From Klebsormidium nitens (Eukaryota > Streptophyta > Klebsormidiophyceae > Klebsormidiales > Klebsormidiaceae), in contig DF237088.1 of NCBI GenBank assembly GCA_000708835.1, positions 1-64,000 on the forward strand: a stretch of 64,000 nucleotides of DNA. Direction: 5' to 3'. A program made the position numbers and the translations under genes. The stretch's first letter is position 1. Every line of letters begins with the position of its first letter. This document shows positions 10,261 through 23,357 of the stretch, one piece after another. The notes under the pieces were generated by a model that searched no databases, was not told the DNA's origin, and worked only from the letters and a program-made list of their open reading frames with translations.

Positions 10261-12596
10261 TCAGCAGCTCGCTGACGTCACTTCCGCCTTCCGCGCCGCC
10301 AGGACCTCCTCCGGCTGGGCCATCTGCAGGACCGGCAGCGGCAACGCTTCACCGACGCCGCTGTTGTATGCGGAGTAACTGCCGCATCGGGCAATGTCGT
10401 CCTTCCATACGCCCTCGTACTTTTTGCCTTTTTGTGCATAGTAATACGTGCCCGCGCCGTTCTTCAGGTCCTGAGCCCACTGCCCCTCGTATCGGTCACC
10501 GTTGGCTGCATTGTGACATCACTTGACGAATCAGTGGCTGGCTGATGAAGCGGCACTATAATATGGTTCGTTTGACAAGTGTAATATTACAGCACATTCA
10601 AGTAATGATGCAGGGCTTCTTTTCTTGAGAGGACATCCTTGGATCTGACCACCGAAAGGCTCAACGGCTATCAGCACTTAAATCTTCGAGAGCCTCGACG
10701 ACTTTCAGCACTAGGAGTCCTGAGAGCCCCAATATGCCTTTCATGTCATGACTTTCTGAGTGGCGCGGCAAGTTCAGCCAGCTCGAACCAAGGGTACCGG
10801 CCCCACAGTCAAACCCCTCTGAATGTGGACCCTTTCCAATGATGCTCGAAGTGTTTTGTAAGGCGTTGGAAAGCAGGTGCCCAGGAAATTGAGCAACGGA
10901 TCCTATAACACTCACTCATCTGCAGCACTCCGTAGCCTTCCCGCATCCCCGCCGCCCACTCCCCGTCATACACGTCGCCGCCAAACCCGTCGATCGGCCG
11001 CCCTCCGTACGTCTGCCTCCCCTTCCCGTGCCGCTTACCGTTCTCGAAGTAGCCCTCGTATTTCTCGCCATACTCGTTGTACAGAATCCCGAATCCGTGC
11101 GTCTTGCCCTCTTGCCAACCGCCGCTGTATTCGACGGTGTACCTTCCGTTGCCCACGTTGACCCACATGGTGCCCTGGCCGTCGCGCTTGCCGGCCCTCC
11201 ATTCGCCCTCATACTTGTCGCCGTTCCTGGACACGAAGCGGGTTTGTGAGATTTTGCAAAAAGTACTACACAGAAAGGTTTGACTGCTAAACAGGTTCGA
11301 TAACCAGATTTCAGTCTGGTTCTTTGACCAATAACCGCGCTGGTTCTTTGACCAATAACCGCGTTATAGCCAGGTTTGAAACCTGGTTTACTGCTCGAGT
11401 CATAAACCAGCTTCGAACCAGCCCGTAACCGACTGTGGTTAACCGCCAAAAACCCCGAGCTTCGTGCTTCCTTAAGGAGAGTCTATCTGCTTTGGGTGTT
11501 TTGACGGAGGGTAAAACAGGGATGCGGAGGTTTTATTCTAATCAGCTGCACAGCAAGCCACAACTACTTTAATCGGCCCGGCTTGTTTTTGTGAGGCTTC
11601 TTGGTTTTGCCCAAGTGGTTTGAGTCAGATCCCGGATTCCATTGTGATTGGAATGCGTGTTGTCATACTTCGCTTAGGGACGGTTTGAGAACAAGACGGA
11701 CGAGCGTGACCATTAGTAGCTGTGATTTAGCTTTAGCTCTGTAACCCTCTGTCGCCAAGGATGCCTACCGATTCCTACTGTACACTCTCGCTTTTGTTCT
11801 CATCTCAAAGAGTGTATATCTACATGAAAAAAGTAACGACAATCGTTGTGTTGCCTGGCTGGTAATTCTACAGAAGAGGGGCAGAAGAGCCTGTCTTTCT
11901 GGTCGTAGAGTCGTAGCTCCCTAGTTTCATCTAGAAAAGTGCAGATAAGGACTTCCAAAACCGCCCCGATTTGCGTCAGCAAGCAGTCCTGAACAGATTT
12001 GTAAACTGCAAGCGGACTCGGGGTCGCCCCTGAGAAAGAATAAGCGCATGCAACTGCATTTCCTTAAAAGCAGCGGCGGCCCAGATCATGCAGCACTGGG
12101 AAGCGTTTGGATCGGAGCTGTCAACGTGAAGTTGGAAGCTAGTTCCAGATTATCCTAATGACATGATCAACAAACAGCTTCAGAAGGACATAAGGGGGGC
12201 ACTTAAGGAAAGCATAGAAGCTCCCGCAATGTCGAATCCGTCAAGTTTTTTCCTGTCAGCTCGGACATTCTGTTCGATCAAAAGAGCTTCAAGTTTCAGC
12301 ACCACGGTTGTTTCGACATTTATCTCCTAATGCCATCCCCGAGTATTGGTTTGTCATGTAGCAATTCTTGATAGCTGACAGTTCCACGACAGCACAGATT
12401 CCCACCTGTACATAAGCGTGCCCTTCCCATCCTTCTTGTTGTCCTTCCAGTGCCCCTTGTAGACCTCGCCCGTCACGAAATACACGTTGCTCCGCTGACC
12501 CGCCTTCTGTGCCAGCCGGTCCCGCGTCTTCCAAAGCTGTTCGGTCGCTCCATCCCCCAATGACATCACCGTCGGGCCGTCATTTGGGATCCCCAT
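10261..12596 (-). CDS. MORN3: MORN repeat-containing protein 3
   Basis: Complete three-exon gene: 12596-12406, 11226-10916, 10505-10261 (phases 2, 1); 248 aa. It carries a run of MORN repeats with the YxGxWxxxxxxGxG pattern: VYKGHWKDNKKDGKG, KYEGEWRAGKRDGQG, KYEGYFENGKRHGKG, VYDGEWAAGMREGYG and RYEGQWAQDLKNGAG. MORN repeats bind membranes or partner proteins. Identity as MORN3 rests on order and on family features outside the repeats: an N-terminal LWKTRDRLAQKAGQRS block, DDIARCG near the end and the closing LPLPVLQMAQPEEVLA. MORN3 is linked to sperm and flagella in animals, so a flagellar role is inferred here. The ATG at 12596 is chosen because no earlier in-frame ATG exists. Intron 1 contains tandem and inverted repeats. 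Confidence 0.9.
11302..11386. repeat. 24-bp tandem duplication plus AACCAG/CTGGTT dyads in MORN3 intron 1
   Basis: A perfect 24-bp unit starting CTGGTTCTTTGACC is present at 11316-11339 and again at 11340-11363. Flanking it are the dyad AACCAGA...TCTGGTT (11302-11321) and a perfect palindrome with 8-bp arms, CCAGGTTT-G-AAACCTGG (11370-11386). Similar AACCAG and GTAACC words recur in other introns of this window. Confidence 0.75.
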
Positions 12597-14463
12597 TTCA
12601 GCAGCAATTGGTCTGAGACTCACGTCATGGCTTGAAGGCGCGCTATCTGGCTCTCACGTCTTTCGTGCCGGCCTTAGCAATTTGCGGTTTTACAGAAGCT
12701 GGGTTGTGTCTTTGTGAAAACGTCCTGCAGGAGACTTCTGGGACAAAAATAAAGCCCTCGGCATTACAAATCTGCGTAACGACGACCGACTGTATCAATC
12801 AGAACTTAGAGGTTGACGCAATGCTGTTTCATGTTGGACTCTAGACGGGCCACATGCATGTTCTGATTGAATAATTTATCATGTCAACGAACAAGTAGCG
12901 AACTCTGCCTGCTAGCGCTGCTGCATTGCAGTCAAAGCAACGTCTCGCTCCCTCTAACTTGCGTGACATCACATGTGCGGCCTTCTTGTGACCTGTATGA
13001 TAGATACGGAACGGAATATTTTGATCCAAAGTGCCGAAAAACGGTGCCACAGCAACGCAACGCAGTGCAGTGCTTTTGCATGTTATGCCGACAGTAATTG
13101 AATCCTTGTTATCAGTGATCATTGCGAAGCGCATCCTGTACCTGAATTAAGATGTCCGACTCAAGAAGTGGCGCTGGCGGCTGTAAGGAAGCTTTCTCGG
13201 TTCTGTAAAGGTGACCGGTATTGATCAGAACACAATTTCCCGTGTACCGATTTCTTATTAGAGATAGTGCGCGCGCGACTGATGTAGGCCATCAAACGGT
13301 TGAGATGGTCTGATGGAGCTCGATCGACGGGCTGCGTAGTACCGCTGTCATGCACTGAGAGTTCTGCAGGCTGCACAAGCACAAGCAGGGCATCAGAACT
13401 GATCATGTCAGTGAATTTTGAAGGAAGGGAGGCTGGAGCTTTGAAAGGTCTTCAGATCTGTTGCAGAAGGTCAAAGTTCAGCAAGTGGTTTTGTGCGGCC
13501 TAGCAGGTTTGCCTCTTTCAATTGCGGCACCAATATCCTGTCCAATCTGCTGATTAGAACCACTCTCTAAGCCCCTGAAGAGGAAGAGCTGAGCTACTTC
13601 TGTTGCAAGTTTCGGCTGCTTCCGGCCCGCTCCCGGTTGCAATCGACAATTAGTTGCCAGTAAACTGCCTTACAATTTCGGAACAGCTTCTGCGTTCTTA
13701 CCTGCAACTTCGGGAGCCATCTTCGGTGCCATCATGTCTAGGCAAAGAAAAGGTAAGTTCGTGTGTCTCTGGCCTTCCTTGTATGCTTCTGGGTTGTCAG
13801 ACAATCATTCATGTAAATGTGGTGGTATGATAGAAAAAGAAAAATAAAAACTTTTCCGAGGCTTGCCTGATCTGGCAAGCTTTTTGTCAAGAGGACCGAG
13901 TAGTGGTTCACAAACAGCAGGAAGATGTAATGATACGCAGAATAGATTTCCTGATTGGAACAAGTGGGATAGGGCGCCTGCAACAGAAGAAGGACGCATT
14001 GATGGAGAGTTCTTTTAGGGTGACCAGCTTCTTCTTTCGACCTGTTCAATGGCTCTTACAACCCTAATTTGTTTCGCAGTTTACATGACGCTTCCTGCTT
14101 TTGATTCAAAACCAAACTGCTGTAAGAAGTGGACTCTAACAACCGTGAGGCTCGGTTACAAGCTGCAGCTGTGATCAGTTTGCAGCCTATGTGAACTTTG
14201 AATGAATAAGTCACTTGTTGACCACATTGGGCGCCTCTCTTCGCTGATGGAATCTGGCTGGTCTCACACTCATGCGCACTCAAAATCAGGTCCACAGCAC
14301 CTTCTTATCAAAATATTCTGTGGACTCTCGTGCCAATCGTACAGTACGATGCAACGATGCAACAATAGTACCAGCACAGTCTTGAAAGCTGTACAATCCT
14401 CCAACCGTAGGCACTCCTGCCCCAATTCAAGAAAGGGTCTCGTACCATGAGTCCGACGAACCA
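12597..14463. other. divergent intergenic region between MORN3 and EMC6
   Basis: 1.9 kb between two start codons on opposite strands. Short ATG-plus-donor pieces occur (for example a minus-strand one near 13735), but none chains to a second exon. I see no gene here. Confidence 0.45.
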
Positions 14464-15591
14464 ATGGCGAGGTCAAAAGAGGAAGAGGAGGAAGACAGGA
14501 AGCTCTTGTTTAACGGGGAAGCGATGCAAGCAAACATACGGAGCGTGAATTTCAGGTGAGCTTCCATCTAACCACGATGAAGTGTGCAGCGTTGAAGCAG
14601 TGGCAGCATATGCAGTGGTTTAGAGAACTAGTTCAATCTGGTCAATTTCGAGCTCGCGGTCAAACGGCAGACTTGTCATCACCCACCAAAGAGCACTCCT
14701 TGGGCGGATTTTGAGTAAGGAATCTGAAGGTAGCGGAGACTTGGTGCAGCATTCTGGGGCACACGCTAGATTGGTTCTGACGTGGAAGCTCCTTTGGAGA
14801 ATTGTCTTTGTTCCCTTCCTTTCATGCCTAATTCGGATGGCTCTCAAAAGTCCCAGAAAGGCCTCAAAGGAGCTTCGTGGCATACTTCTGAATCGCCCGA
14901 GTTTGTTGTGGTTATGGAAGCTGTACACTCTGCATCACATCGCATGGGCAGAGCAAATAGAGTTAAGGACAAACGCCGCGCTGACTGTTCTGACTGAAAT
15001 GCTCTGTCCACGAACCTCATTCTGAAGTTCTTCTCCCTTGCAGTCGGACCTTTCTATCGCTAGTAGCGGGGGCTGTGGCAGGGATCTTGGGGTTAAGGGG
15101 GATTCCTGGATTCCTCTTTTACTTCGTCATCATGGCGGCACAGTCGGGAACGCTCCTCCTGAAGGCCAAGCTGAACGCTGCAGTCTACTTCCTGTCGCTA
15201 CAAGCAGTGGTCTTCGACGGGATACTTCCAAACGTGTTGGTGAGTTGAAAGGGTGAACCTGCTTCGCTTTTGCTGCAGAGAGTTGTGGTACTCTAATCGC
15301 CCACAAATAGTGGAGAAGCTTCTTACTCCCTGAAATGGTTGTTTGTGTGTTGCCGCTCACAGAGGGTCCTGATCGGTAAAAAACAAGTCATTTGGGTCCG
15401 ACTTTTGTGAGATTTTAGATGTTCGACCAAGTACTTGCTCTGCTGTTGAACTCTGATAACTTGGCTGTTGCATCCTGAGTACATTGCCAACACGAGCTTG
15501 TTTTGATGCTTACCTGACAGCTTCTCATTTGGCATTGCAGTTGTTTGTACTGTTTTGGACTCTCATATACGATTACGTCCACATTTTCTAA
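14464..15591 (+). CDS. EMC6: ER membrane protein complex subunit 6
   Basis: Small membrane subunit of the EMC, which inserts tail-anchored and multi-pass proteins into the ER. Exons: 14464-14555, 15044-15239, 15541-15591 (phases 2, 0); 112 aa, the normal length. The N-terminus is acidic and charged (ARSKEEEEEDRKLLFNGEAM). The next exon has the family core SRTFLSLVAGAVAGILGL followed by hydrophobic helices. The C-terminus, LFVLFWTLIYDYVHIF, is the characteristic EMC6 ending. ATG at 14464 gives the expected short cytosolic tail. The frame is also open for a few codons upstream, but without a better ATG. Confidence 0.93.
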
Positions 15592-16805
15592 TGGAAGACT
15601 TAGCACACAAGGACCAGTCGGCGTGGTCATGTACCAAGGTGTCTGGTTTTTCTCCCGGGGATGTACCTCGTTCTTCACGCTCGGAGCAGGATGGACGCTG
15701 TTCAAAAGTTGACTTTCTGGGCGTTAATCCTACCAAAGACTCATTCCAGGGGGGGCCCCTGTGCAAGTGCGTGGCCGGTCGAATTGTTTGACGACTGTAG
15801 TACCTAGGACATGCAGCTGAAGAATCTATGTGCGTGATGAATTCAGCCACATGACAGAAGCATATGACAGTCGCATGAGCTCAACGCTTGTTGGACGAAG
15901 TTAACCGAACGAATCAAAGTGTTTTCGATCGTTGAATGGAAAATTGAACTTTTCGCAGCACGCATATGCTTACGGTAGGGCGTGCCACGCGCAGTTGATG
16001 GGCATGGTCCCTTGATGCCAGGTCGCACATGGTTGGAGAATATCGCATCGATACTAGGCATTCTTTCGCACTTGTAATGTAAACAAGGCAATAAAGAAAA
16101 AGTCTGAAGCTGCCCTCACTAGCTGTCACATGAACGTAAGCATTGAGTTTCGTCGAAACGAATTCCATAATACTATACACTTGATAGTAAATGCTTGTGA
16201 ATCTGATTGCTACGTGCACATTGTGACATGACCGTCTCAGGGCCGCATCCTTAATTGGGGATGTTGCTTCTATGTAGCCTGGGTTTTGAATCATGAAGGT
16301 TGACCTATTTAAATCATATAGGGTTTTGACCAAGTGATAATCTACGTGGCGAACCACGTGCATCATGGCGATTTGTGACTGGACACATCCGTCGGCGTTG
16401 GTTCTGCGACTTTCCATCGTGGCCCTCGATCACCCTGTTGCACTGCTGGGCATGACGAGGATTGATGGTGGCCCAAGAAGTTAGGTAGTTGGTTGGGCCT
16501 TCACATGAGGGCGATGGGGGCAGCCCTCGTCCTTGTGGTACTGAGAGGGTGGAGCGCAAGCACAATGCGGTCGTTCTGCAAGCGAGACTAGCCAGGTTAG
16601 CCAACTTGTGAAGGATTAGCTGTAAGCAACGCTGTGAAGGACAGCGGGCGCAGGTTTGCATCTGCCACAAAGGGGAAAAAGCATCTGCGAAATTGAAAAC
16701 ATTCTGGTATCTCTTTCCAGGCCATTTGCCGGCATTTCAAGCTCTCAGCTCATAAAAGTACCGCTAACCGCTGGAGGCCGCAATTGAAAGCTGTATCCCC
16801 TGAAG
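15592..16805. other. intergenic between EMC6 and the P450
   Basis: 1.2 kb in tandem orientation; it should hold the P450 promoter. No exon chain, RNA gene or clear repeat was seen. Confidence 0.45.
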
Positions 16806-19800
16806 ATGGAGGCAATTGCCACCATGTCTTTCAGCGAGGCCCTGTTGGCTGCGCTGGGGCTCACTATTCTCTACCTGCTGTGCACCACCCTTTGGCGCCT
16901 GACAAGGCCTCACAAGGGCCCCTTTGCGTGGCCCCTTGTAGGCGCCTTCCCCCAGCTCATGTGGAACTACCATCGCTATCATGTGAGCTGGCTGCCCTTT
17001 GTTTCCTGAGGCTGGTTTGCACTGCTTCACTTTTCTTGTGAGTTTGAGAAGCAGTCAGAGGAAGAGGGTCCATGGTGGTAGTTCACCGTCAGCTTGAGTG
17101 ATAGACAGGTTTCCTGAATCATACACAGGGTGAGCTATTCAACTATTAGAATCTGGTGCACTCCATTATTGAGCTGTAACTTGCTTAACTCCGATAACTT
17201 ATTTTGGAAACCAGCAATTGAGGGAACCAGTAGTGGGCCCAGTGTTGAGATTTATAACGTCTTTAGGTAGTCTAGTACTTTGTGGCTGAGTCACCAACAT
17301 CAGGGGCTGTATCCAGTAGCTCCTCAACGCTGCAGTTTTAAGCTCAAGTAACGAGTTATCCAGCCTGACAAAAAGAGGGCACTTTTCAGAATGATGAGGA
17401 CCTCCCAAAAATACGCACAAATTCCCCCAGCCAGGGGAATAGGCTGATTGTAGATACATCATTGACCTCTCGTTATGTGTTCCATGAAGCTCTGCTTTCT
17501 TCCTCAGCTTCTTCCAGAATTGCTTTTGAGAGGAAGAGGGCAACCAAACCACAGACGTCGGCTGAAGCGTGTCACTTGCTTGCTTGAAATCCTTTTCTGC
17601 TTTCAGAGAAACAACGAACTCACAATGCTGATGCCAGGGATCCCTCTCCTTCAGGACTGGATCTCTGACCAGTACAGAAGACATGGGGGCACACTCTTGG
17701 TGCCCATTCCCTTCGACTCCCTCACATATGTTGCGGACCCCCGCTGCGTGGAGCACATGCTCAAGACAAATTTCAAGAACTACCCCAAGGTCAGTGCACG
17801 AGGGGTCCAGGGACTCAAATTGTTCCCCTTCGTTTCTTCTTTATGTGGTTCTGCAAGCGGATGTCTGAGGAGAGGAAGTGGCTTTTGAAACCTGGATCTT
17901 GACATGTTTCACTGAAGTGTTTCCTTGCTGGTGCGTGAACGAAAATCGCTTGGAACCCGACCTCAGGTTTCACTCTATGGTTGCACAGGCCCCTGGTTGT
18001 TGTATGATACAAGTGCCATAGAGTTCCTCTCTAGCGTTGTGTACGGTTCCTGCCATATTCTTGCCGCCCTGGGTCTAAGGCAGAATTTGTTGAGCCAGGG
18101 CGACCGAGACCGCGACATCCTTCTGGAGCTGCTCGGGGGCGGCATCTTCAACGCGGACGGCCAGGACTGGGCGGTGCAAAGGAAGGTGAGCAACGTTTTC
18201 AATTTTCGTCGGACAACCACTTCGCCTCACGCCGCGCCCACTCATTCCCCCCCGTGCCGCACCTCCTCTCTGGAACTCCGGGCAAACCCCCCGTTTTGAC
18301 AAATTCTGAGACCTTCCGAACAAACCCTCGGTGCTCAATCCTCTCCGGAAACACCCCCCTCGCCAGAGCGGTCCCCTTGGCCGACGTCCAACCCCCCTCA
18401 GGAATATTGTGCTCAGTAGCCTTCTGTCCTACAATTGCAGAACTTCGAACTCGTTGCGCTAGCTTTAAAGTTCATGAATGTTACCAGCCAGTGCGCCGGC
18501 TTCAAGTAGTACAAAGTCAGAGTCAGAGTCGTACAATAAGAGCAGGCCGAGAAAGATGTGAAGTTGGCTCCAAATATGTGGCAGATTGTGAATCTCCTGA
18601 TTAGCGGAAAGTAATCTCGTAGTTGCGTTTTACCCTGCATAAGCTGTCTGAATTTTCGAAGGCTGCCTTCTCTTCATCTTTCACTTTGTGGTGATACGCA
18701 ATCCTTGGGCTCATCCAAGGTAACAGAGAATGCTGGTGTAAAAGAATCAGAATACTTACAGAAAGGCAAATTCTCTGTGCTTTCTATTCTCCCAGACTGC
18801 AGTCCACGAGTTCTCAGTCAGGAAGCTGCGGGAGCACGCCACGCTGGTCTTTCAGGAGGAGGTGGGGGTTCTGGTCAAGCAGATCGATCAGGCGGCCGAG
18901 CAGGGAACCCCGGTTGACCTTCAAGTAGGTTTCCATGACGTTGTAGTATTGCATGTGCACTTGTCTGGTTTGTCTGACAATGGTCGTATGTACTGCCTCC
19001 TGATGGGATATTAGAGAAGTGCCGTATCGAGACCTGGCCTTGGAGTCCAATTGGAAACGAGAACTTATTACCTTGCACCGTGCAAAGGGGGGAATGTACA
19101 GCTGAGTAGACTGCCCTTCGATCATTTCAAGTACCTTGTCTCTGCATTGACGATGCCTGTCAGCCACACGTTTCAAAATAATCAACCCCTTGAAATTCTG
19201 GAGAGACGTAAAAGATTCTGACGTTGGATACCGCGATGGAGATGTTGGTCAGCGGCAGAACATGTCAAGCAAATCTTCGGAACTTGCATCCTAGTTTGTC
19301 TTCGGCGCTCGTCACACATGAAACGGTGGATCTGGACGGGCGGACTCCAAGTTGCAGGAAGGTCCATCTCCCGGTTGTACGACCCTCGCCCAGCTATTTT
19401 GTGTTCGATTGGGACAATTCTTGAAGCGAAGACGAGAAGCAACGAGCTTGTGCACAGAAGTTTTTGGCCCTTAACCAAAGACGGTTCTGGGCTGGTTCTG
19501 GGCTGCTTAGAATTTGGTTATGTGTCCTCTAGCCACACCTGGGCGGTAACCAGCCTTGGAAGAAGGTTACAGCCCGATTAGTGTTCCAGTAACCAAGAGT
19601 CAAGTCTGATTGTCAGGCTGGTTAGCAGCCAAAATCTCTCTGCTGATGCCATTGCCCTGCTGACGTGGTGCAGGACCTGCTGATGCGGCTGACGCTTGAG
19701 ACCATTTGCCACGTGGGCTTCGGGATCCGGCTAGGCGTCCTCGCTCCGTCCGACGGATCCAGCGAAGCGTGTGAGTTCGCCAAAGCGTTCGACCTGACAA

Positions 19801-21895
19801 ATCAGATTGTCGCGGAGCGGTTTGTCAGTCCGGTCATCTGGAAGCTCAAGCGGCTGCTGAAGATCGGGGGGGAGGGGAAGATGCGGAAAGCTCAGAGTGC
19901 AATCAACCGGTTCGCAAACTCAGTGATCCAAAAGAGGCGGGAGGAACTTGACACGATGAGGGGCGGGAAGAACGGGCTACAAATGGTGGAGAATAGCGAG
20001 TGGAGACACGGAAGCGGAAACGGAAACGGAAAACGAAACGGTGTCCTCGGGGTCAGTCCGGAAGCGTCCGACGAATCCTCTTCAAACTCGGACGAGGATA
20101 AGGAAAAGGAGGCCACAGGGGAGAAGCGCCGAGAGGGATCCCCCTCACTGGACGCCACACGCACCGGCCCCAAGGGGCGGTGGACGCTTGTCGAGAACGA
20201 GGAGAACGCCAAACCTCAAATCCCTACAACCCCAAGCAGCGAAAACTCCGAGCCGCAGGACTTGCTGTCGCGCTTCATGTCGATGCGGGACGGATGCGGC
20301 GCTCCCTACCCCGACGAGTACCTGCGTGACGTCATCCTCAACTTCATCATTGCGGGGCGCGACACGTCAGCGGGCGCGATCACGTGGCTGTTCTACGAGC
20401 TGTCGAGGAGCCGCCGCGTAGAAGAGAAGATCTTCCAGGAGCTGATGGGCGTTCTAGAAGCGGGGCCTGGGGAAGGGGGCCGCGTCGCGGCGCGGCTGAC
20501 GTTCGAGAAGCTGAGAAAGCTGACATACCTGCAGGTGGGTTTTCTGATTGGTCCTTTCTAAAATCGTTCTTGTAAAGGACTTACAAATTCTCGAACACCT
20601 GCAGCGGAGTTGAATGATTACTGCCCTTCCGATTGCTCGACTTTCTGCTTGAACGTGAGGCTTGCATGCACCTTTCCCGGCCGAATGCCGCCACTTTCCT
20701 CAACCGCCGAAAAGTTTGCCCAATCCAACCCCGCCGCAGCAAAAGCAATTCGTAATTCTGCACTTTCCTGCCTCTTGGCCCCCCAAATCCTTTCTCAAAT
20801 TTTGAGGCGTCATCGCCCCGACCTTCTCTCGCCCTCCTTTTAACAAGGCAACAACCTTCATATTCTGTCGATTATCACCAATTCCCGCTCCCCATTTCTG
20901 CCACATTTCACCAACCTTCTCCCCTTTCTCTCCGCCATGTGTCACCACCAAACCCCTCCCGTCGCAGGCCGCCCTATCCGAGACGCTCCGTCTGCACCCG
21001 TTTGTGCCCCAGGATCGCAAGTGCCCCAGGATCGCACGATTGTCGAAAATCCCCTCACTTGCCGCCACGTGTCACAATCATATTTTCCTCGCGCAGGCCG
21101 CCCTGTCCGAGACGCTCCGCCTGCACCCATCCGTGCCTGGGGACCGGAAGACCGCCGTAAATGCGGACGTCCTACCGGACGGCACGCGCATTGCCCCGGG
21201 ACAGTTCGTGGTGTGGACGGCCTACACCATGGGGCGCCAGGAAAGCATCTGGGGCCCCGACGCGGCGGAGTTCCGGCCGGAGAGGTGGCTCGGGCCGGAC
21301 GGAAGCTACCGGGCGGAGTCGACGTACAAGTTCACGGCCTTTCAGGTTGGGGGCTGGTCCTTTCGCAGTTGCCCGGGGTTGGAGCTTTTGCTCGACTCAA
21401 TCGGAATGGTTGTGGTGTTCTTGGACCATGCTTTCAGGTTGTTGTCAAGTCGGTGACTTACCTCATACAACGGTGCTTGGCGCCTTGATATTTGGGCTGT
21501 GTCATCACCTTTCTTGCCGCAAGGCCTGAGCAGAGACAAGAACGGCCGTCCCAGTAAGCAGGAAAAACCACACTGCGACTGCAAACGGCGCCATTGATCG
21601 GAGGGCAGCTCGTATTGGCTTTTCCCCCTCGAAGCTTCCAACGGCTTTGACAGACTTCAACGGTTAAGATCGATCCAAGAGACATCCAACACGTTCTCTT
21701 GCGTTCCAGGGCGGTCCCCGGGTGTGCCTCGGCAAAGAGCTCGCCTTCCTGGAAATGAAAGCGGCCGCGGCGGCGCTTATCTACAACTTTCGCTTCCAGG
21801 TCGTTCCGGGTTACCAAGTCACATACGGAATGGCGCTCACTCTGCCCGTCAAAGGCGGGCTCCCGGTTATCGTGACCAAACGGTGGAACCCTTGA
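16806..21895 (+). CDS. cytochrome P450, CYP86 clan (CYP86/CYP704-like)
   Basis: Heme monooxygenase; the clan typically omega-hydroxylates fatty acids for cutin, suberin or sporopollenin-like polymers. Exons: 16806-16982, 17607-17789, 18099-18185, 18796-18924, 19674-20534, 21097-21345, 21710-21895, all phase 0; 623 aa. An N-terminal membrane anchor (about residues 8-27) is followed by a proline-rich hinge. GGGIFNADGQDWAVQRK is the clan's C-helix block. The I-helix AGRDTS is at about 420, ETLR (ExxR) at 484-487, FRPERW at about 540, and the heme loop spans the exon 6/7 junction with GGPRVCLG and Cys568. All catalytic motifs are intact. Exon 5 carries a roughly 95-residue acidic, Gly/Asn-rich insert absent from usual members. 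A partial in-frame copy of exon 6 lies just upstream of it. The substrate cannot be told from sequence. Confidence 0.93.
20933..21036 (+). repeat. partial duplicate of P450 exon 6 with its acceptor
   Basis: Segment 20933-21021 repeats the end of intron 5 and the first 18 codons of exon 6 (real exon at 21097) at an offset of about 130 bp, exactly 129 bp from codon start to codon start. A second AG acceptor precedes GCC at 20968. 16 of the 18 encoded residues agree, and over the first 11 codons all three differences are synonymous. The stretch 20968-21096 is open and in frame with exon 6, so use of the upstream acceptor would add 43 residues. A 17-bp period repeat (21004-21019, 21021-21036) follows the copy. 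Confidence 0.85.
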
Positions 21896-23357
21896 TTGGG
21901 CATCTGTCGGAAGGTCGAGTAACGGCGGCCGAATTAGCAACTTGTATTAGTGGAGTCTTTCTCGATGAGGCCGATATAGAGCCTACATACAGAGTGTATG
22001 TATAGACGAGCGCTTTGTACGACTTTCCTCGCTTGTGTCTGTGATTAAGAGATAGAAACGCTTCGACATAGGAATACCTTCAGTGGCGATGGTGTAACGA
22101 TAGACAGGAGTGTACATAAGTAGGCCCCATCGGTGTAGCAGGTTCTCCCGCGTGTGCTTATGCATCTACTAAAGAACGGTCGAGAGGCGTGTGCAGTGTA
22201 CAGAACGGAGATCAAGTTGAAGACGTGTTAATACATCAATTAGCTCGTGAAGAAGCTGAGAGGGGATTTGAATAATTCGTGAGCGTCTCTCGACACAGGG
22301 TAACGCGCGGTGTGGATACCCGTTGAGAGAGACTAGCATAGTCACTCGATTTGGTATAGGGACAAGCGATCCGGGGTTCATCACAGCCGCGATCGCCCTG
22401 TTAGTTGATGAAGACCTAATTTCGCATAGGATTTGACAAACATCTATGAATAAATTGTGTTCAGATCGACACCTATCGTAAAGATCCCCGACATGACAAG
22501 TATACGTACGAGTAAAATAACGATCAGACACTTACTCTGACGAGCTTTGCATTGGCAACTGGACTCAACCGCTTAAGTTCATCTTCATGACCGTGAGACG
22601 TTTGCGCCGGGATCGGGCCGGAGTCTCTTTCCGTAACCCCAAATGCCAGTAGATGATCAATCGGACTTCAATATATCACTTGACGTATTTGAGAATCGTA
22701 CTATACTTCGCACCATCTTGTAAGGGCATTGCCGAATGTTATGTGATCATATATGCTGACCCCGGCCCTCTCCATCATGCGATCATGCATCTGTTTAACC
22801 AATCCATGCAATTTCGCTCTTAAGTTCCACCCGGCCTTCCGACCAACTAATAAGTGCTAGGGCAAACGGATGGCCATCTCACGGCGACTACTGACAAACT
22901 TACGCCGCCTAGCAGTAACAAGAAGTGCGGAAGCAGATTGCATTTTGGTGGTGAAACGGGAAGCGGTAGCTGGCAAGGGCTAACACAATCCGTGTTGTCT
23001 TTACGGCAGAGGTCAAGCACATAAGCAAAAGTTGGGTGCTAAAGCACGTGCTAATTAGGCATAGGGCCAAGATGACAGTCAAAAGACCCCAGCTGGCACC
23101 AAAGTACTACAATAGTACTACAACAATGTAACGGATTGGTATTGCAGTCACTGGGGCTCGACTTATCGGTGGAACTCGATAACCTTGGACGAGGCTAGAC
23201 GAAGTACGAAAGAGTACAGCTAGAAGGCAGTTCCTGTACTACAGCTGCCCTTTAGCTCGGACTCTTTCGTTTAGGTCCGTTCATGAAGTCGATAAAGGAG
23301 AGGTTCTTTGACATGGTCCAGCAGAGCGTGCGAACTCTGATGCGCTTGTTGCCTTTT
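21896..23357. other. intergenic between P450 and an unknown ORF
   Basis: 1.5 kb between convergent genes. Composition is more AT-rich and all frames are broken often. Nothing recognisable. Confidence 0.45.
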
